Assembly: GCF_017114865.1 (NCBI RefSeq)
Contig: NZ_JADEYH010000014.1
Location: 1-64,000 of the forward strand
DNA from: Streptomyces verrucosisporus
GTDB lineage: Bacteria; Actinomycetota; Actinomycetes; Streptomycetales; Streptomycetaceae
Reading direction: 5' to 3'
DNA length: 64,000 bases
The notes below the pieces were generated by a model. It did no database searches. It worked only from the letters and a program-made list of their open reading frames with translations, and had not been told where the DNA came from. Within the stretch, counting starts at the first letter, position 1. Every line of letters begins with the position of its first letter. The translations under genes and the position numbers were made by a program. Below, in pieces: positions 42,631-51,009 of this stretch.

Positions 42631-44167
42631 CCTGCGGGTGGAGGTGGACGGCCGGGCCCTGGTGGACGGGGTCTCGTTCACCGTCCTGCCCGGCCGCTGC
42701 ACCGCCCTGGTGGGACCTTCCGGCAGTGGGAAGAGCACCACCGGCCTGGCCCTGCTCGGCGAGTACCCGGCCGGGGCGCGGGTGAGCGGTACGGTCGACG
42801 TGGCCGGCCCGGCCGGGTACGTCCCGCAGAACCCCGCCGCCGCGCTCAACCCGGCCCGCCGGGCCGGAGCCCTGCTGGCCGACATCGCCCGCGCGGGAGG
42901 CGGCGGCCGCGCGGAGCGGGCCGGGCGGGTCCGTGCCGCGCTGCGCGCGGCTCAGCTTCCCGATCCGGAGCAGGTGCTGCGCAAACACCCGCACCAGCTC
43001 TCGGGCGGCCAGCAGCAGCGGGTCGTCATCGCGCAGGCCCTGCTGTCGGGCGCGCCGGTGCTGGTCGCGGACGAACCCACCACGGGCCAGGACGCGCTGA
43101 CCAAGCGGCGGGTGGTGGACGAGCTGCGGGCGGTGCTCGCCCGGGGGGTGGCGGTGGTCCTGCTCAGCCACGACCTGGACGTGGTGCGCGAGCTGGCCGG
43201 CCACGTCGTCGTCCTGCGGGATGGGCGGACCTCTGAGAGCGGGCCCACCGCACGAATCCTCTCGGCCCCCGGGCACCCCCGCGCCGCGGATATGCCGGCC
43301 GCTGCCGTACCGGTGCGGACGGACGGACCACCGGAGCCGGACGGCCGGGGCGCCGCGCCCGCTCTGCGGGTGGAGGGTGTGACCGCCTGGCACGGGCGCC
43401 GCCGTACGGGCCCCGTGGTGCTGCACGACCTCTCACTGACGCTCGGCGCCGGGCGGTGCCTTGCCGTGGTGGGCCGCTCCGGCTCGGGCAAGACGACCCT
43501 CGCCCGCTGTCTGGCGGGGCTGCACCGGCGCTGGTCGGGCCGGGCCCTGCTGGCCGGGGAGCCGCTGCCGCGCAGCGTGCGCGACCGGAGCCGGGAGCAT
43601 CTGGCCGCCGTGCAGTACGTCTTCCAGGACGCCAGGGCCTCGTTCGACGAGTACCGGCCGGTGCTGGAGCAGGTGGCACGCACCGCTGTCCGGCTGCGGG
43701 GCGCGGACCCGGACGAGGCCCGCACCGAGGCGCTCTCGGCGCTCACCGGCGTGGGGATCGGCGCGGACACCGCCTCCCGTCCGCCCGGCGCCCTCTCCGG
43801 CGGCGAGCTGCAGCGGGCCGCTCTGGTCCGCGCCCTGCTGGCCCGCCCGAGGGTACTGCTGTGCGACGAGATCACCTCAGGGCTCGACCCCGTCGCCCGG
43901 AAGGACGTCTGCGCGCTGCTCGCGGGGCTCACGACCGGTTCCGGGAACGCCTTTTCCCCGAGGGAGGGGACGTCCCTGGTGGTCGTCACCCACGACCTGT
44001 CGGTGGCCGCGGGACTGGCCGACGACATCGCCGTGGTCGACGAGGGGCGTGTGGTGGAGTCCGGAGCGGCCGGGCAGATGCTCTCCGCCCCCCGCCACCC
44101 GTTCACACGGCGCCTGCTGGAGGCGATGCCCTCACTCGCCGGCGCAGTGAGGGGGCCTTCGGCCTGA
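42602..44167 (+). CDS. Fused dual ABC ATPase (DppD-DppF type)
   Basis: 521 aa with two nucleotide-binding domains. First: Walker A GPSGSGKSTTG, signature LSGGQQQR, Walker B VLVADEPTTG. Second, from about residue 260: GRSGSGKTTLA, LSGGELQR, VLLCDEITSG. This replaces the two separate ATPases of most peptide/nickel importers. With the two permeases and the lipoprotein it forms a complete importer. Confidence 0.92.
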   Translation: MSRPVARVDDLRVEVDGRALVDGVSFTVLPGRCTALVGPSGSGKSTTGLALLGEYPAGARVSGTVDVAGPAGYVPQNPAAALNPARRAGALLADIARAGGGGRAERAGRVRAALRAAQLPDPEQVLRKHPHQLSGGQQQRVVIAQALLSGAPVLVADEPTTGQDALTKRRVVDELRAVLARGVAVVLLSHDLDVVRELAGHVVVLRDGRTSESGPTARILSAPGHPRAADMPAAAVPVRTDGPPEPDGRGAAPALRVEGVTAWHGRRRTGPVVLHDLSLTLGAGRCLAVVGRSGSGKTTLARCLAGLHRRWSGRALLAGEPLPRSVRDRSREHLAAVQYVFQDARASFDEYRPVLEQVARTAVRLRGADPDEARTEALSALTGVGIGADTASRPPGALSGGELQRAALVRALLARPRVLLCDEITSGLDPVARKDVCALLAGLTTGSGNAFSPREGTSLVVVTHDLSVAAGLADDIAVVDEGRVVESGAAGQMLSAPRHPFTRRLLEAMPSLAGAVRGPSA

Positions 44168-44211
44168 TCGCTCCGGTCGGCGCCCGCGGACCGCGGGCGC
44201 CGACCGGGATG

Positions 44212-44784
44212 TCAGCGTGGCAGTGGGATCTCGTAGTGGACGGTCGCGAAGCCGGGGCCGTGCTCGCCGGTGCTCCTGGCGTCGAAGATCTCCTTGGCGA
44301 CGCTCTCCCAGAAGGGCCGGGCCCCGGGGACGTCGACGTTGGTGTGCAGGTAGAGACTGGCGTAGTCCGCGGCGGCGGCGAAGTCGGCCGCCATTTCGAC
44401 CATGGTCCTGGCCAGTCCGTGGCGCCGGTGCCCGGGACGGACGTAGACGCGCACCAACTGGGCCGTGGAGCCGGACGGATAGCGTTCGGCGATCCATCGC
44501 GGATGCGGGGGGTGCGCGGGGCCGCGGGAGAGGAGGCCGGTGGTGGCCACCACCTTCCCCTCCGGCGCGTCACCGTGCACCGCGACGAGCAGCAGGTGCC
44601 GGGGGCCCGTCAGATAGGTGCCGCGGACGTCGACGACGTCCGCGTGCCACGCCGGTACGTACCCGTAGCCGAACTCGCGGTAGAAGGTGTCCAGCATGAC
44701 GCTGCGCGCGCCCTCGACGTCCTCCGGGGTGGCCGGGCGGACGAGGTAGGGGCCGACGGGGCGGGGCGATGGGAAGTCGTGCAT
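44212..44784 (-). CDS. GNAT-family N-acetyltransferase
   Basis: 190 aa. Acetyl-CoA site RVYVRPGHRRHGLARTMVEM (the R/Q-x-x-G-x-G/A loop) and a C-terminal ASLYLHTNVDVPGARPFWES. Substrate unknown. Convergent with the ATPase gene and downstream of a methyltransferase on the same strand. It could modify the metallophore-like product or be unrelated. Confidence 0.85.
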   Translation of the reverse strand: MHDFPSPRPVGPYLVRPATPEDVEGARSVMLDTFYREFGYGYVPAWHADVVDVRGTYLTGPRHLLLVAVHGDAPEGKVVATTGLLSRGPAHPPHPRWIAERYPSGSTAQLVRVYVRPGHRRHGLARTMVEMAADFAAAADYASLYLHTNVDVPGARPFWESVAKEIFDARSTGEHGPGFATVHYEIPLPR

Positions 44785-44861
44785 CCGGAATCCATGGGGT
44801 CTCGTGGGGGCGGGGTGGAGTGCGGTGGGGGAGCCGCAGGGGCGTCTCCCCGGCCGGAGGG

Positions 44862-45605
44862 TCAGGAGACGGGTCCGCCGCTGCGGCTGACCACGTGGAA
44901 GGCGGTCTTCTCCTCACCGGCGGTGCGGGATGTCAGGTGGTGTTCGGCCCATTCGGCGCGCAGTTCGTCGTCGGTGACCGTCCACCACTCGTAGTCGGCG
45001 GTGGTTTCCGACACGCACCTCCCCTCGTGCAGGGTTCTGTAGGTCATCCTCCAGGTGAGGCGTTCCGCGCCGGAGGGCTCGGCCTGTATCCAGCCCTCGT
45101 AGTCCTGCTCACCGACGCGGAAGGTGCCTCCTGCGGCCCGTGGTACCGCCACGGGGGTGTGGGGCCGCTGGTTGTTGACCAGCAGCGCTCCGCCGGGTTC
45201 CAGGCACCACGCGATCTTCGCCCACAGTCGTCGGCGCTGTTCGGGGGCGAGATGGCCCAGCATGTTCATGGCCAGGACGGCTCTGGGGCTCCTGGGGAAG
45301 TCGTAGGTCTGTGCGTCGGCCGCGATCACGGTGACGGTGGTGCGCAGGACGGGGTCGTCCACCAGCCGGGCGAGCAGGGCCGTGCGCATGGCGGGGGAGG
45401 GCTCGACGGCGAGTACGGAGACACCGGGCAGGGCCGAGGCGACGGCCCGCACACCGCGCCCGGACCCGGCGCCGAGGTCCGCCACGGGGCCCGACAGGGT
45501 GGAGAGGGACTTCAGCTCGGCGGTCAGGGCGGGCGCTGTGCCGTGCCAGAAACCGGCGATCAGCGGATCGATGTACGGAGCGGACGCCGCATAGGGGTCG
45601 GGCAC
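44862..45605 (-). CDS. SAM-dependent methyltransferase with Zur-like site upstream
   Basis: 247 aa from GTG 45605 (GGGGGGAG upstream; frames starting further out would cross the operator-like site). SAM motif I VADLGAGSGRGVRAVASALP, then VLAVEPSPAMRTALLARL and VLAMNMLGHLAPEQRRRLWA. Substrate not identifiable. It lies between the importer and the zinc-uptake genes, and its AT-rich promoter carries a site resembling the Zur box, so it may belong to the zinc response. Confidence 0.8.
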   Translation of the reverse strand: MPDPYAASAPYIDPLIAGFWHGTAPALTAELKSLSTLSGPVADLGAGSGRGVRAVASALPGVSVLAVEPSPAMRTALLARLVDDPVLRTTVTVIAADAQTYDFPRSPRAVLAMNMLGHLAPEQRRRLWAKIAWCLEPGGALLVNNQRPHTPVAVPRAAGGTFRVGEQDYEGWIQAEPSGAERLTWRMTYRTLHEGRCVSETTADYEWWTVTDDELRAEWAEHHLTSRTAGEEKTAFHVVSRSGGPVS

Positions 45606-45625
45606 CGTCGACTCCCCCCTGGTAA

Positions 45626-45640
45626 CGAAATTCAGATTCA
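45626..45640 (-). promoter_or_regulatory. Zur-like operator candidate upstream of methyltransferase
   Basis: On the minus strand TGAATCTGAATTTCG agrees with TGAAAATGATTTTCA at 11 of 15 positions. It lies about 20 nt upstream of GTG 45605 in one of the few AT-rich stretches of the window. Confidence 0.4.
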
Positions 45641-45758
45641 TCAAGAATAGGGTTCCGGGGTCCGGGACCGGAAGGGACACGCGGGCGTTCCGGACAGGGC
45701 CTTCGGGGGCGGAGGCCGTACGCCGGGCCCGGTACGGCCGCACCGGGCCCGGCGGGGG

Positions 45759-46964
45759 TCAGTGCTTCACGCCGCTGAGTTCGTTGGGGGTCTTGGGCAG
45801 GGTGGCCGTGGCGAGCCGCTCGCCGGACTCGACGTCGATCGCGTGGAGCTCGCGGGTGGCGGGGTCGGAGACGTAGGCGGTGTGGTCGCGCACGAAGATC
45901 GCGGGACGGGGCTGCTGCCACTCCAGCGGTTCGCGCCACTGGTCCATGACGGGGATGGTCCGGGTGACCTCCCCCTCCTCGGGGTCGATGACGTGGATCT
46001 TTCCGTCGGTGCCCAGGACGAGGGCCTCGCCGTGCGGGCCGCGGGCCAGGGAGCGGAAGGTGTAGCTGGTGCCGAGGTCGACCAGGCGGAGCCTGCCGGT
46101 GCGGGTGTCGATCAGGGAGACCTGCTCGGGGCGCTCCAGTTCGGCGTCGGCGTCCTTCTTGTAGTCGCCCAGGACGACGGGGGAGCTCTCGGAGCCGGCC
46201 TGGTTGCCGATCCGGCCGTACTCGGTGGGGCTGTCCACCTTGGTGATGGCGCCGTCCCGGTAGATCAGGACACCGTTCTCGCAGCCGATGACGACGGCCT
46301 CGTCCTTGGCGGTGGCTTCGCCGTGGACGCCGGGGCACTTCTCGTTGCGGGTGATCTCCTTTCGGTTCTCGTCGAGGACGGTGATGCCGGTCCTCTCCTC
46401 CTCGGTGCCCAGGGTGGTGACCAGGCGGCCGTCGGCCAGTTCGACGGCGACGCCGTGGTGGGGGGAGGGGGAGTCGTAGGTGGTGGTCTTCGGCTTTCCG
46501 CCGGCGAGGTCGTTCGGGTCGAAGGCGGTGACCTCGCCGGTGCCGTCGGTGAACAGCACGGTCCTGTCGGCGTGGTGCACCACGTGGCCGGGCTTGTCCC
46601 CCTGGAACTCGATGTCCGTGAGCTTGCCGCCGGCCGCGTCCAGGACGCGGAACCCGCTGCTGGTGGAGACCATGACGTGGCGGTCGTCGCCGGCCGGGTT
46701 GACCCGGTTGAATCCCGGCAGGGGTATGTCCTCGGCGATCTCGAGGGTCTTGCCGTCCAGGACGTAGAGGCCGCCGTCGTAGGTGGTGACGACGGGATCC
46801 GTGACCGCCGGGGCCGGGGCCGGGGCGTTGGACTTCGCGTCGGTCTTCTCCGCCGAGGACCGGGTCTGCTGGGTCTCTTCCCCGCCGCACGCGGTGAGCG
46901 CGAGGGAGGCCGCCAGGAGGAGGGCGATGCCCGTGGCCTTCGCGGGGCGTGCCGTGTTGCTCAT
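45759..46964 (-). CDS. aztD: AztD-type zinc metallochaperone lipoprotein
   Basis: 401 aa. Signal peptide with lipobox LALTACGG. The rest is a beta-propeller-like repeat protein: VVTTYDGGLYVLDGKTLEIA, HVMVSTSSGFRVLDAAGGKL, SPSPHHGVAVELADGRLVTT, KCPGVHGEATAKDEAVVIGC and RSLARGPHGEALVLGTDGKI. AztD of Paracoccus passes zinc to the AztC binding protein. It lies 54 nt after aztC in the same direction, so it is probably the last gene of the operon read from the Zur box at 50084. Confidence 0.88.
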   Translation of the reverse strand: MSNTARPAKATGIALLLAASLALTACGGEETQQTRSSAEKTDAKSNAPAPAPAVTDPVVTTYDGGLYVLDGKTLEIAEDIPLPGFNRVNPAGDDRHVMVSTSSGFRVLDAAGGKLTDIEFQGDKPGHVVHHADRTVLFTDGTGEVTAFDPNDLAGGKPKTTTYDSPSPHHGVAVELADGRLVTTLGTEEERTGITVLDENRKEITRNEKCPGVHGEATAKDEAVVIGCENGVLIYRDGAITKVDSPTEYGRIGNQAGSESSPVVLGDYKKDADAELERPEQVSLIDTRTGRLRLVDLGTSYTFRSLARGPHGEALVLGTDGKIHVIDPEEGEVTRTIPVMDQWREPLEWQQPRPAIFVRDHTAYVSDPATRELHAIDVESGERLATATLPKTPNELSGVKH

Positions 46965-47017
46965 GTCGGTGTTCTTTCTCTTTCTCGTGGTCCGTCCGTG
47001 GACGGGGGCTTCGTGGA

Positions 47018-47962
47018 TCAGTCGGTGCCCAGGCCATCGGCTATCGCCGTGGTGTTGGCCCGCATCATGTCCAGGTAGGTCGGGGCTCCTCCGCCCTTGT
47101 CGGTGAGGGATTCGGAGAACAGGGGGACGACCTCCACGTCCAGACCGCTCTCGCGTCTGAGGACATGGGCCAGCCGGTCGGGCCGGGAGGAGTCGGCGAA
47201 GATCGCGCGGACTCCCGCCTCCCGGACCGCGGTGGCCAGGGAGTCCAGGTCGGAGGCGCTGGGGGAGGCCAGGGTGGTGCCGCTGGGGATCACGGCGCCG
47301 ATGACGCGGAATCCGAACCGCTGGGCCAGGTATCCGAAGACGTGGTGGTCGGTCACCAGGCTGCGCCGCTCCTCGGGCACCGCCTTGAAGCGCTGCCGCA
47401 TCCAGGAGGCGAGGTCATCGACCTGCGCCCCGTACCGGTCGGCGTTCTTCCGGACCGCGGCGGCGTCGATGCCGTCGACGTTCTCCACGACCTGTTCGGC
47501 GATGAGGCCGACGGCGGTGCGGACGCGGTGGGGGTCGGTCCAGAAATGGGGGTCGGGGCGTCCGGCGGTGTCGTCCGAGGTGTAGGGGAGGGGGTCGACG
47601 GCTTCCGCGACGGCGAAGGTGGCGACACCCGTCTCCCGGGCGGAGTCCACGTGCCGCAGGGCGTTCTCCTCCAGTCCGAGCCCGTTGTACACCACCAGGC
47701 CGGCCCGTTCGATCGAGGCCGCCTGCGTGGCGGAGACGCCGAACGAGTGCGGGTCGGCGCCCGCCTCCATCAGCACCGTCACCTCGGCCTCGTCGCCGAT
47801 GACGTTGCGGGTGATGTCACCGAGGATGTTGGTGGTGACCACCACGCCGGGGCGGTCGCCGCCGCCTGTCCCGCAGCCGCCGAGGAGCGGCAGGACGCAG
47901 GCCAGGGCGGTGAGCAGGACCGCCGCGGCGCGGCGCCGGGCCGCCGGAGTGCCGGCCCTCAT
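47018..47962 (-). CDS. aztC: Zinc ABC transporter substrate-binding protein AztC
   Basis: 314 aa, lipobox LLGGCGTG. Cluster A-I fold with the zinc ligands in the expected order: His in ADPHSFGVS, His in PDPHFWTDPHRV, His in VTDHHVFGYLAQRFG and Asp in IFADSSRPD. The long His-rich loop of ZnuA is absent, as in AztC. ATG 47962 overlaps the upstream AztD-like stop (ATGA). Confidence 0.92.
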   Translation of the reverse strand: MRAGTPAARRRAAAVLLTALACVLPLLGGCGTGGGDRPGVVVTTNILGDITRNVIGDEAEVTVLMEAGADPHSFGVSATQAASIERAGLVVYNGLGLEENALRHVDSARETGVATFAVAEAVDPLPYTSDDTAGRPDPHFWTDPHRVRTAVGLIAEQVVENVDGIDAAAVRKNADRYGAQVDDLASWMRQRFKAVPEERRSLVTDHHVFGYLAQRFGFRVIGAVIPSGTTLASPSASDLDSLATAVREAGVRAIFADSSRPDRLAHVLRRESGLDVEVVPLFSESLTDKGGGAPTYLDMMRANTTAIADGLGTD

Positions 47963-49191
47963 CGTCCGGTCTCCACCATCAGGGCGGGGGCGAAGTCCAC
48001 GGTGAGGGTGCGGGCCCGCCGCAGGCCGTCGTTGTAGTCGATCTCGTGGACCCTCCGCGCCGCGACGTCGTTGACGTAGGCGCGGCTGGTGTCCACCTCG
48101 ATGACCGCCGAGGCGATCTGCTCCGGGGAGGCCCCGCCCAGCAGTTCGGTGCTCGCGGTCCGCTCTCCGGTGGTGGGGTCGTAGGCGCTCAGGGTGCCGT
48201 CCTTGGTGAGGACGAGCAGCGGTGCGCCCTCGCCGGCGGTGGTCACCGCTACGACGGGACCGGTCTCCACCCGCTTCCAGGTCCGTTCGGTGACGTCGAG
48301 CACCCACACCGCGTCGTCGCCGGCCGCGGCGGCGAGGGTGGTGCCGCCGGGCCGGTGCTCGAAGGCGAGGGCCCGGTCGTCGGCGTCCACGGGCCTGCCG
48401 TAGGGAACCCTCTCACCGGTGAACTCGCCGTCCTCCTCGGTGACGAGCAGAGCGCCGTCCGAGCAGCCGAAGACGACACCCCGGCGGGTCACGGCCGTGC
48501 CACGCACCTGCGGGCACCGCTCTGCGACGGACGCCACCGGCGCTCCGTCGCGGTCGCGCGCCTCGACGGTGTCCCGCGCGGTTCCCGTCCCTGCGACCAG
48601 CAGGTGCTCCCGGTAGGGGACGACCGGTCCCTCCCCGGGCCGGCCGGCGACGGGGCGCCCCCTGCCGACGCTGCCGTCCTCCAGCGCGGCGCGGTCGAAC
48701 AGCCGGGCGCCGCCGTCGAAGGTGACCGCGGTGAGGTCGGCGTCGCTGTGGACATGCTCCGGCCGCCCTCCGCCGATCCTCCCGACACCGCGGATCTTCG
48801 AGCGGTAGTAGTGCGCGTGGTCGCCGTGGTCCACCTTCCAGGCGCCGCTGTCGACGATCTGGGTACCGGTGCCGGTGCCCAGGTAGGCGAACCGGCCGTC
48901 GCCGGCGATGTCCCGCACCCCCTCGGCCCGTCCCACCCGGGTGACATCCTCGGTCACGAGGTCCAGGACGTGGATCTCACCGGTGCCGGTGTCCGCCATC
49001 ACCAGGCGCGGCCGCTGCTCGGCGGTCTCCTCGGCCCCCTCGACGTAACCGTGGGGGGTGGCGGACGAGGACGGTTCGGCCTCGGCGGACTTGGCACGTC
49101 CCGGACCGTTCTGGCAGCCGGTCAGCAGCACGGCCGCGGCGAGGGCGGCCGCCGCGCGGGTCTTCGCGTGTTTCATGACGAGCTTTCGCAT
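47959..49191 (-). CDS. Second AztD-like lipoprotein
   Basis: 410 aa. Signal peptide with lipobox VLLTGCQ. Propeller-type repeats like AztD: PRLVMADTGTGEIHVLDLVT, AYLGTGTGTQIVDSGAWKVD followed by the His cluster HGDHAHYYR, and RCPQVRGTAVTRRGVVFGCS. Clearly paralogous to the AztD downstream but divergent. ATG 49191 is chosen (49176 is possible). It lies between aztB and aztC, an arrangement giving two chaperones to one transporter. Confidence 0.82.
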   Translation of the reverse strand: MRKLVMKHAKTRAAAALAAAVLLTGCQNGPGRAKSAEAEPSSSATPHGYVEGAEETAEQRPRLVMADTGTGEIHVLDLVTEDVTRVGRAEGVRDIAGDGRFAYLGTGTGTQIVDSGAWKVDHGDHAHYYRSKIRGVGRIGGGRPEHVHSDADLTAVTFDGGARLFDRAALEDGSVGRGRPVAGRPGEGPVVPYREHLLVAGTGTARDTVEARDRDGAPVASVAERCPQVRGTAVTRRGVVFGCSDGALLVTEEDGEFTGERVPYGRPVDADDRALAFEHRPGGTTLAAAAGDDAVWVLDVTERTWKRVETGPVVAVTTAGEGAPLLVLTKDGTLSAYDPTTGERTASTELLGGASPEQIASAVIEVDTSRAYVNDVAARRVHEIDYNDGLRRARTLTVDFAPALMVETGR

Positions 49192-49213
49192 TCCGTTCAC
49201 GGGGTGAGGGTGT

Positions 49214-50068
49214 TCAACGGTCGTGGGTGGGGGAGAGCCGTGCGGAGAGGGGCAGGCGGCCCCGGAGGCCGGCGGCGAGGTGGGACAGCAGGAACTGCGC
49301 GACCGCGACGGCGGCGATCGTCGCTCCCGCGGCGGTGCCCAGGTGCCAGGACAGCAGCAGGCCGAGGAACGTCGCGCTCGTGCCCAGGCAGGCGGCGCCG
49401 GCCATGATCGCCGGAATGCGCCGGGCCCAGGGCAGGGCCGTCGCGGGGGGCGCGATCAGCAACCCGAAGACCAGCAGCGTCCCCACCACGTGGAACGAGG
49501 CGACGATGGCCAGCGTCAGGAGCCCCAGCAGCGCGGCGTGCGCGGAACGGGGGCGCAGACCCAGCGTGCGGGCCTTGCGCTCGTCGAAGGCCAGGGCGAC
49601 GAACGGCCGGTGTCCCACGACGGAGACGGCCAGGGCGATTCCCAGCGCCACGGCGAGGTGGGCGAGGTCGCTCTCGCGCACCGCGAGCACGTCACCGAAG
49701 AGGAACCCGGTCAGGTCGACGGCGAACGACTGGGAACGCGAGACGATGATCACGCCCAGAGCGAGCATCCCCACGAAGAGCAGGCCGATCCCCGTGTCGT
49801 GCGACAACCGGGGGGCACGGCCGAGCGCGGTGATCCCCAGCGCCATGGCGGCCGCGCTCACCGCCGCGCCGACCAGCAGGTTCCCTCCCAGGAGCGAGGC
49901 GACCGCGACCCCCGGCAGCATGCCGTGCGACATGGCGTCCCCCAGGAAGGCCATGCCGCGCAGCACCACCCAGGTGCCTGCCAGGGCGCAGATCAGCGAC
50001 ACCAGGACACCGCCCCACAGGGCACGCTGCACGAAGGCCACCTCGAAGGGGCCGGTCAACCACTCCAT
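49214..50068 (-). CDS. aztB: Zinc ABC transporter permease AztB
   Basis: 284 aa from ATG 50068. ABC-3 permease: LVSLICALAGTWVVLRGMAF, LGDAMSHGMLPGVAVASLLG (the conserved GDAxSH), GIGLLFVGMLALGVIIVS and VGTLLVFGLLIAPPATALPW. A longer frame would start inside the Zur box and is rejected. First gene of the minus-strand zinc operon, divergent from the ATPase gene. Confidence 0.93.
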   Translation of the reverse strand: MEWLTGPFEVAFVQRALWGGVLVSLICALAGTWVVLRGMAFLGDAMSHGMLPGVAVASLLGGNLLVGAAVSAAAMALGITALGRAPRLSHDTGIGLLFVGMLALGVIIVSRSQSFAVDLTGFLFGDVLAVRESDLAHLAVALGIALAVSVVGHRPFVALAFDERKARTLGLRPRSAHAALLGLLTLAIVASFHVVGTLLVFGLLIAPPATALPWARRIPAIMAGAACLGTSATFLGLLLSWHLGTAAGATIAAVAVAQFLLSHLAAGLRGRLPLSARLSPTHDR

Positions 50069-50083
50069 GGCGCATGAACATAT

Positions 50084-50102
50084 AATGAAAACGGTTTTCA
50101 TT
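50084..50102. promoter_or_regulatory. Zur box between aztB and aztA
   Basis: AATGAAAACGGTTTTCATT is a perfect 19-bp palindrome about one central base pair, containing the 7-1-7 core TGAAAAC-G-GTTTTCA. It sits in the 61-nt space between divergent zinc-transporter genes, the classic place for Zur repression of both. TATAAT-like sequence overlaps its left side. Confidence 0.88.
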
Positions 50103-50129
50103 TCAAATCAGGGAGAGGGAGGCCTCCAG

Positions 50130-50879
50130 GTGAAGCAGCAGGTGACGCTCGACGACGTGTCGGCCGGCTACGCGGGGCGGGCGGTGCTGTCCGGGTTCAG
50201 CGCGCGGATACCGGCCTCGGCCGTCACGGCCGTCGTGGGGCCGAACGGATCGGGCAAGTCCACGCTGCTCGGCGTGCTGGCGGGCGTGGTACCGGTCATG
50301 GCCGGGACGGTGGCCCATCGCACCTCCGTCCGCCCCGCGCTCGTGGCGCAGCGCAGCACCGTCTCCGACGGGCTGCCGGTCACGGTGCGCGACACCGTCG
50401 CGATGGGCAGATGGGGACGTCTGGGGCTGTTCGGGCGCATGTCCCCGTGCGACCGTTCGGTGGTCGAGACGTGCATGGAGCGGCTCGGCATCGGCGCGCT
50501 CGTGGAGCGGCGGCTCGGTGAACTCTCCGGAGGGCAGCGGCAGCGCGCGCTCGTGGCCCAGGGGCTCGCACAGGAAGCCGACCTCCTCCTGCTCGACGAG
50601 CCGACAGCCGGCCTCGACCTGGAGGCGCAGCGGAGAATCACCGAGGTCCTCCGGGAGGTGGCTGCTGAGGGCACCACCGTCGTACACGTCACCCACGATC
50701 CGGCGGCGGCCCGACGGGCCGACCACTGCCTGCTGCTCCATGCCGGCAGACCGGCCGGGGAAGGCCCGCCCCACGAGGTGCTGACCGGTGAGGCGCGCGG
50801 GAGCGTCCGGGGACTTCCCCGGCCGGCACGGCCTTCTGCGGCGGAGGAGCGCGGAGTCGCTCGCCGGGGCCGGGGGTGA
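50130..50879 (+). CDS. aztA: Zinc ABC transporter ATPase AztA
   Basis: 249 aa from GTG 50130 (GGGAGAGGGAGG upstream). Walker A VGPNGSGKSTLLG, signature LSGGQRQRALVAQGL, Walker B LLLLDEPTAGLD, switch HVTHDPAAA. Divergent from aztB, sharing the Zur box. Supplies ATP hydrolysis for the AztB permease. Confidence 0.93.
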   Translation: MKQQVTLDDVSAGYAGRAVLSGFSARIPASAVTAVVGPNGSGKSTLLGVLAGVVPVMAGTVAHRTSVRPALVAQRSTVSDGLPVTVRDTVAMGRWGRLGLFGRMSPCDRSVVETCMERLGIGALVERRLGELSGGQRQRALVAQGLAQEADLLLLDEPTAGLDLEAQRRITEVLREVAAEGTTVVHVTHDPAAARRADHCLLLHAGRPAGEGPPHEVLTGEARGSVRGLPRPARPSAAEERGVARRGRG

Positions 50880-51009
50880 GGTCCCCGGCAGGGCCTGCCG
50901 GGGCGGGCCGCCGCCTGCCTCCCGGGGGCGCGGCCGGGTTGCGGCGGGCGGAAGGAGGTCTTCTCCTGGGAGGCACGGGGCTTTGTGACGACGTCGTGCT
51001 GGGAGGCGT

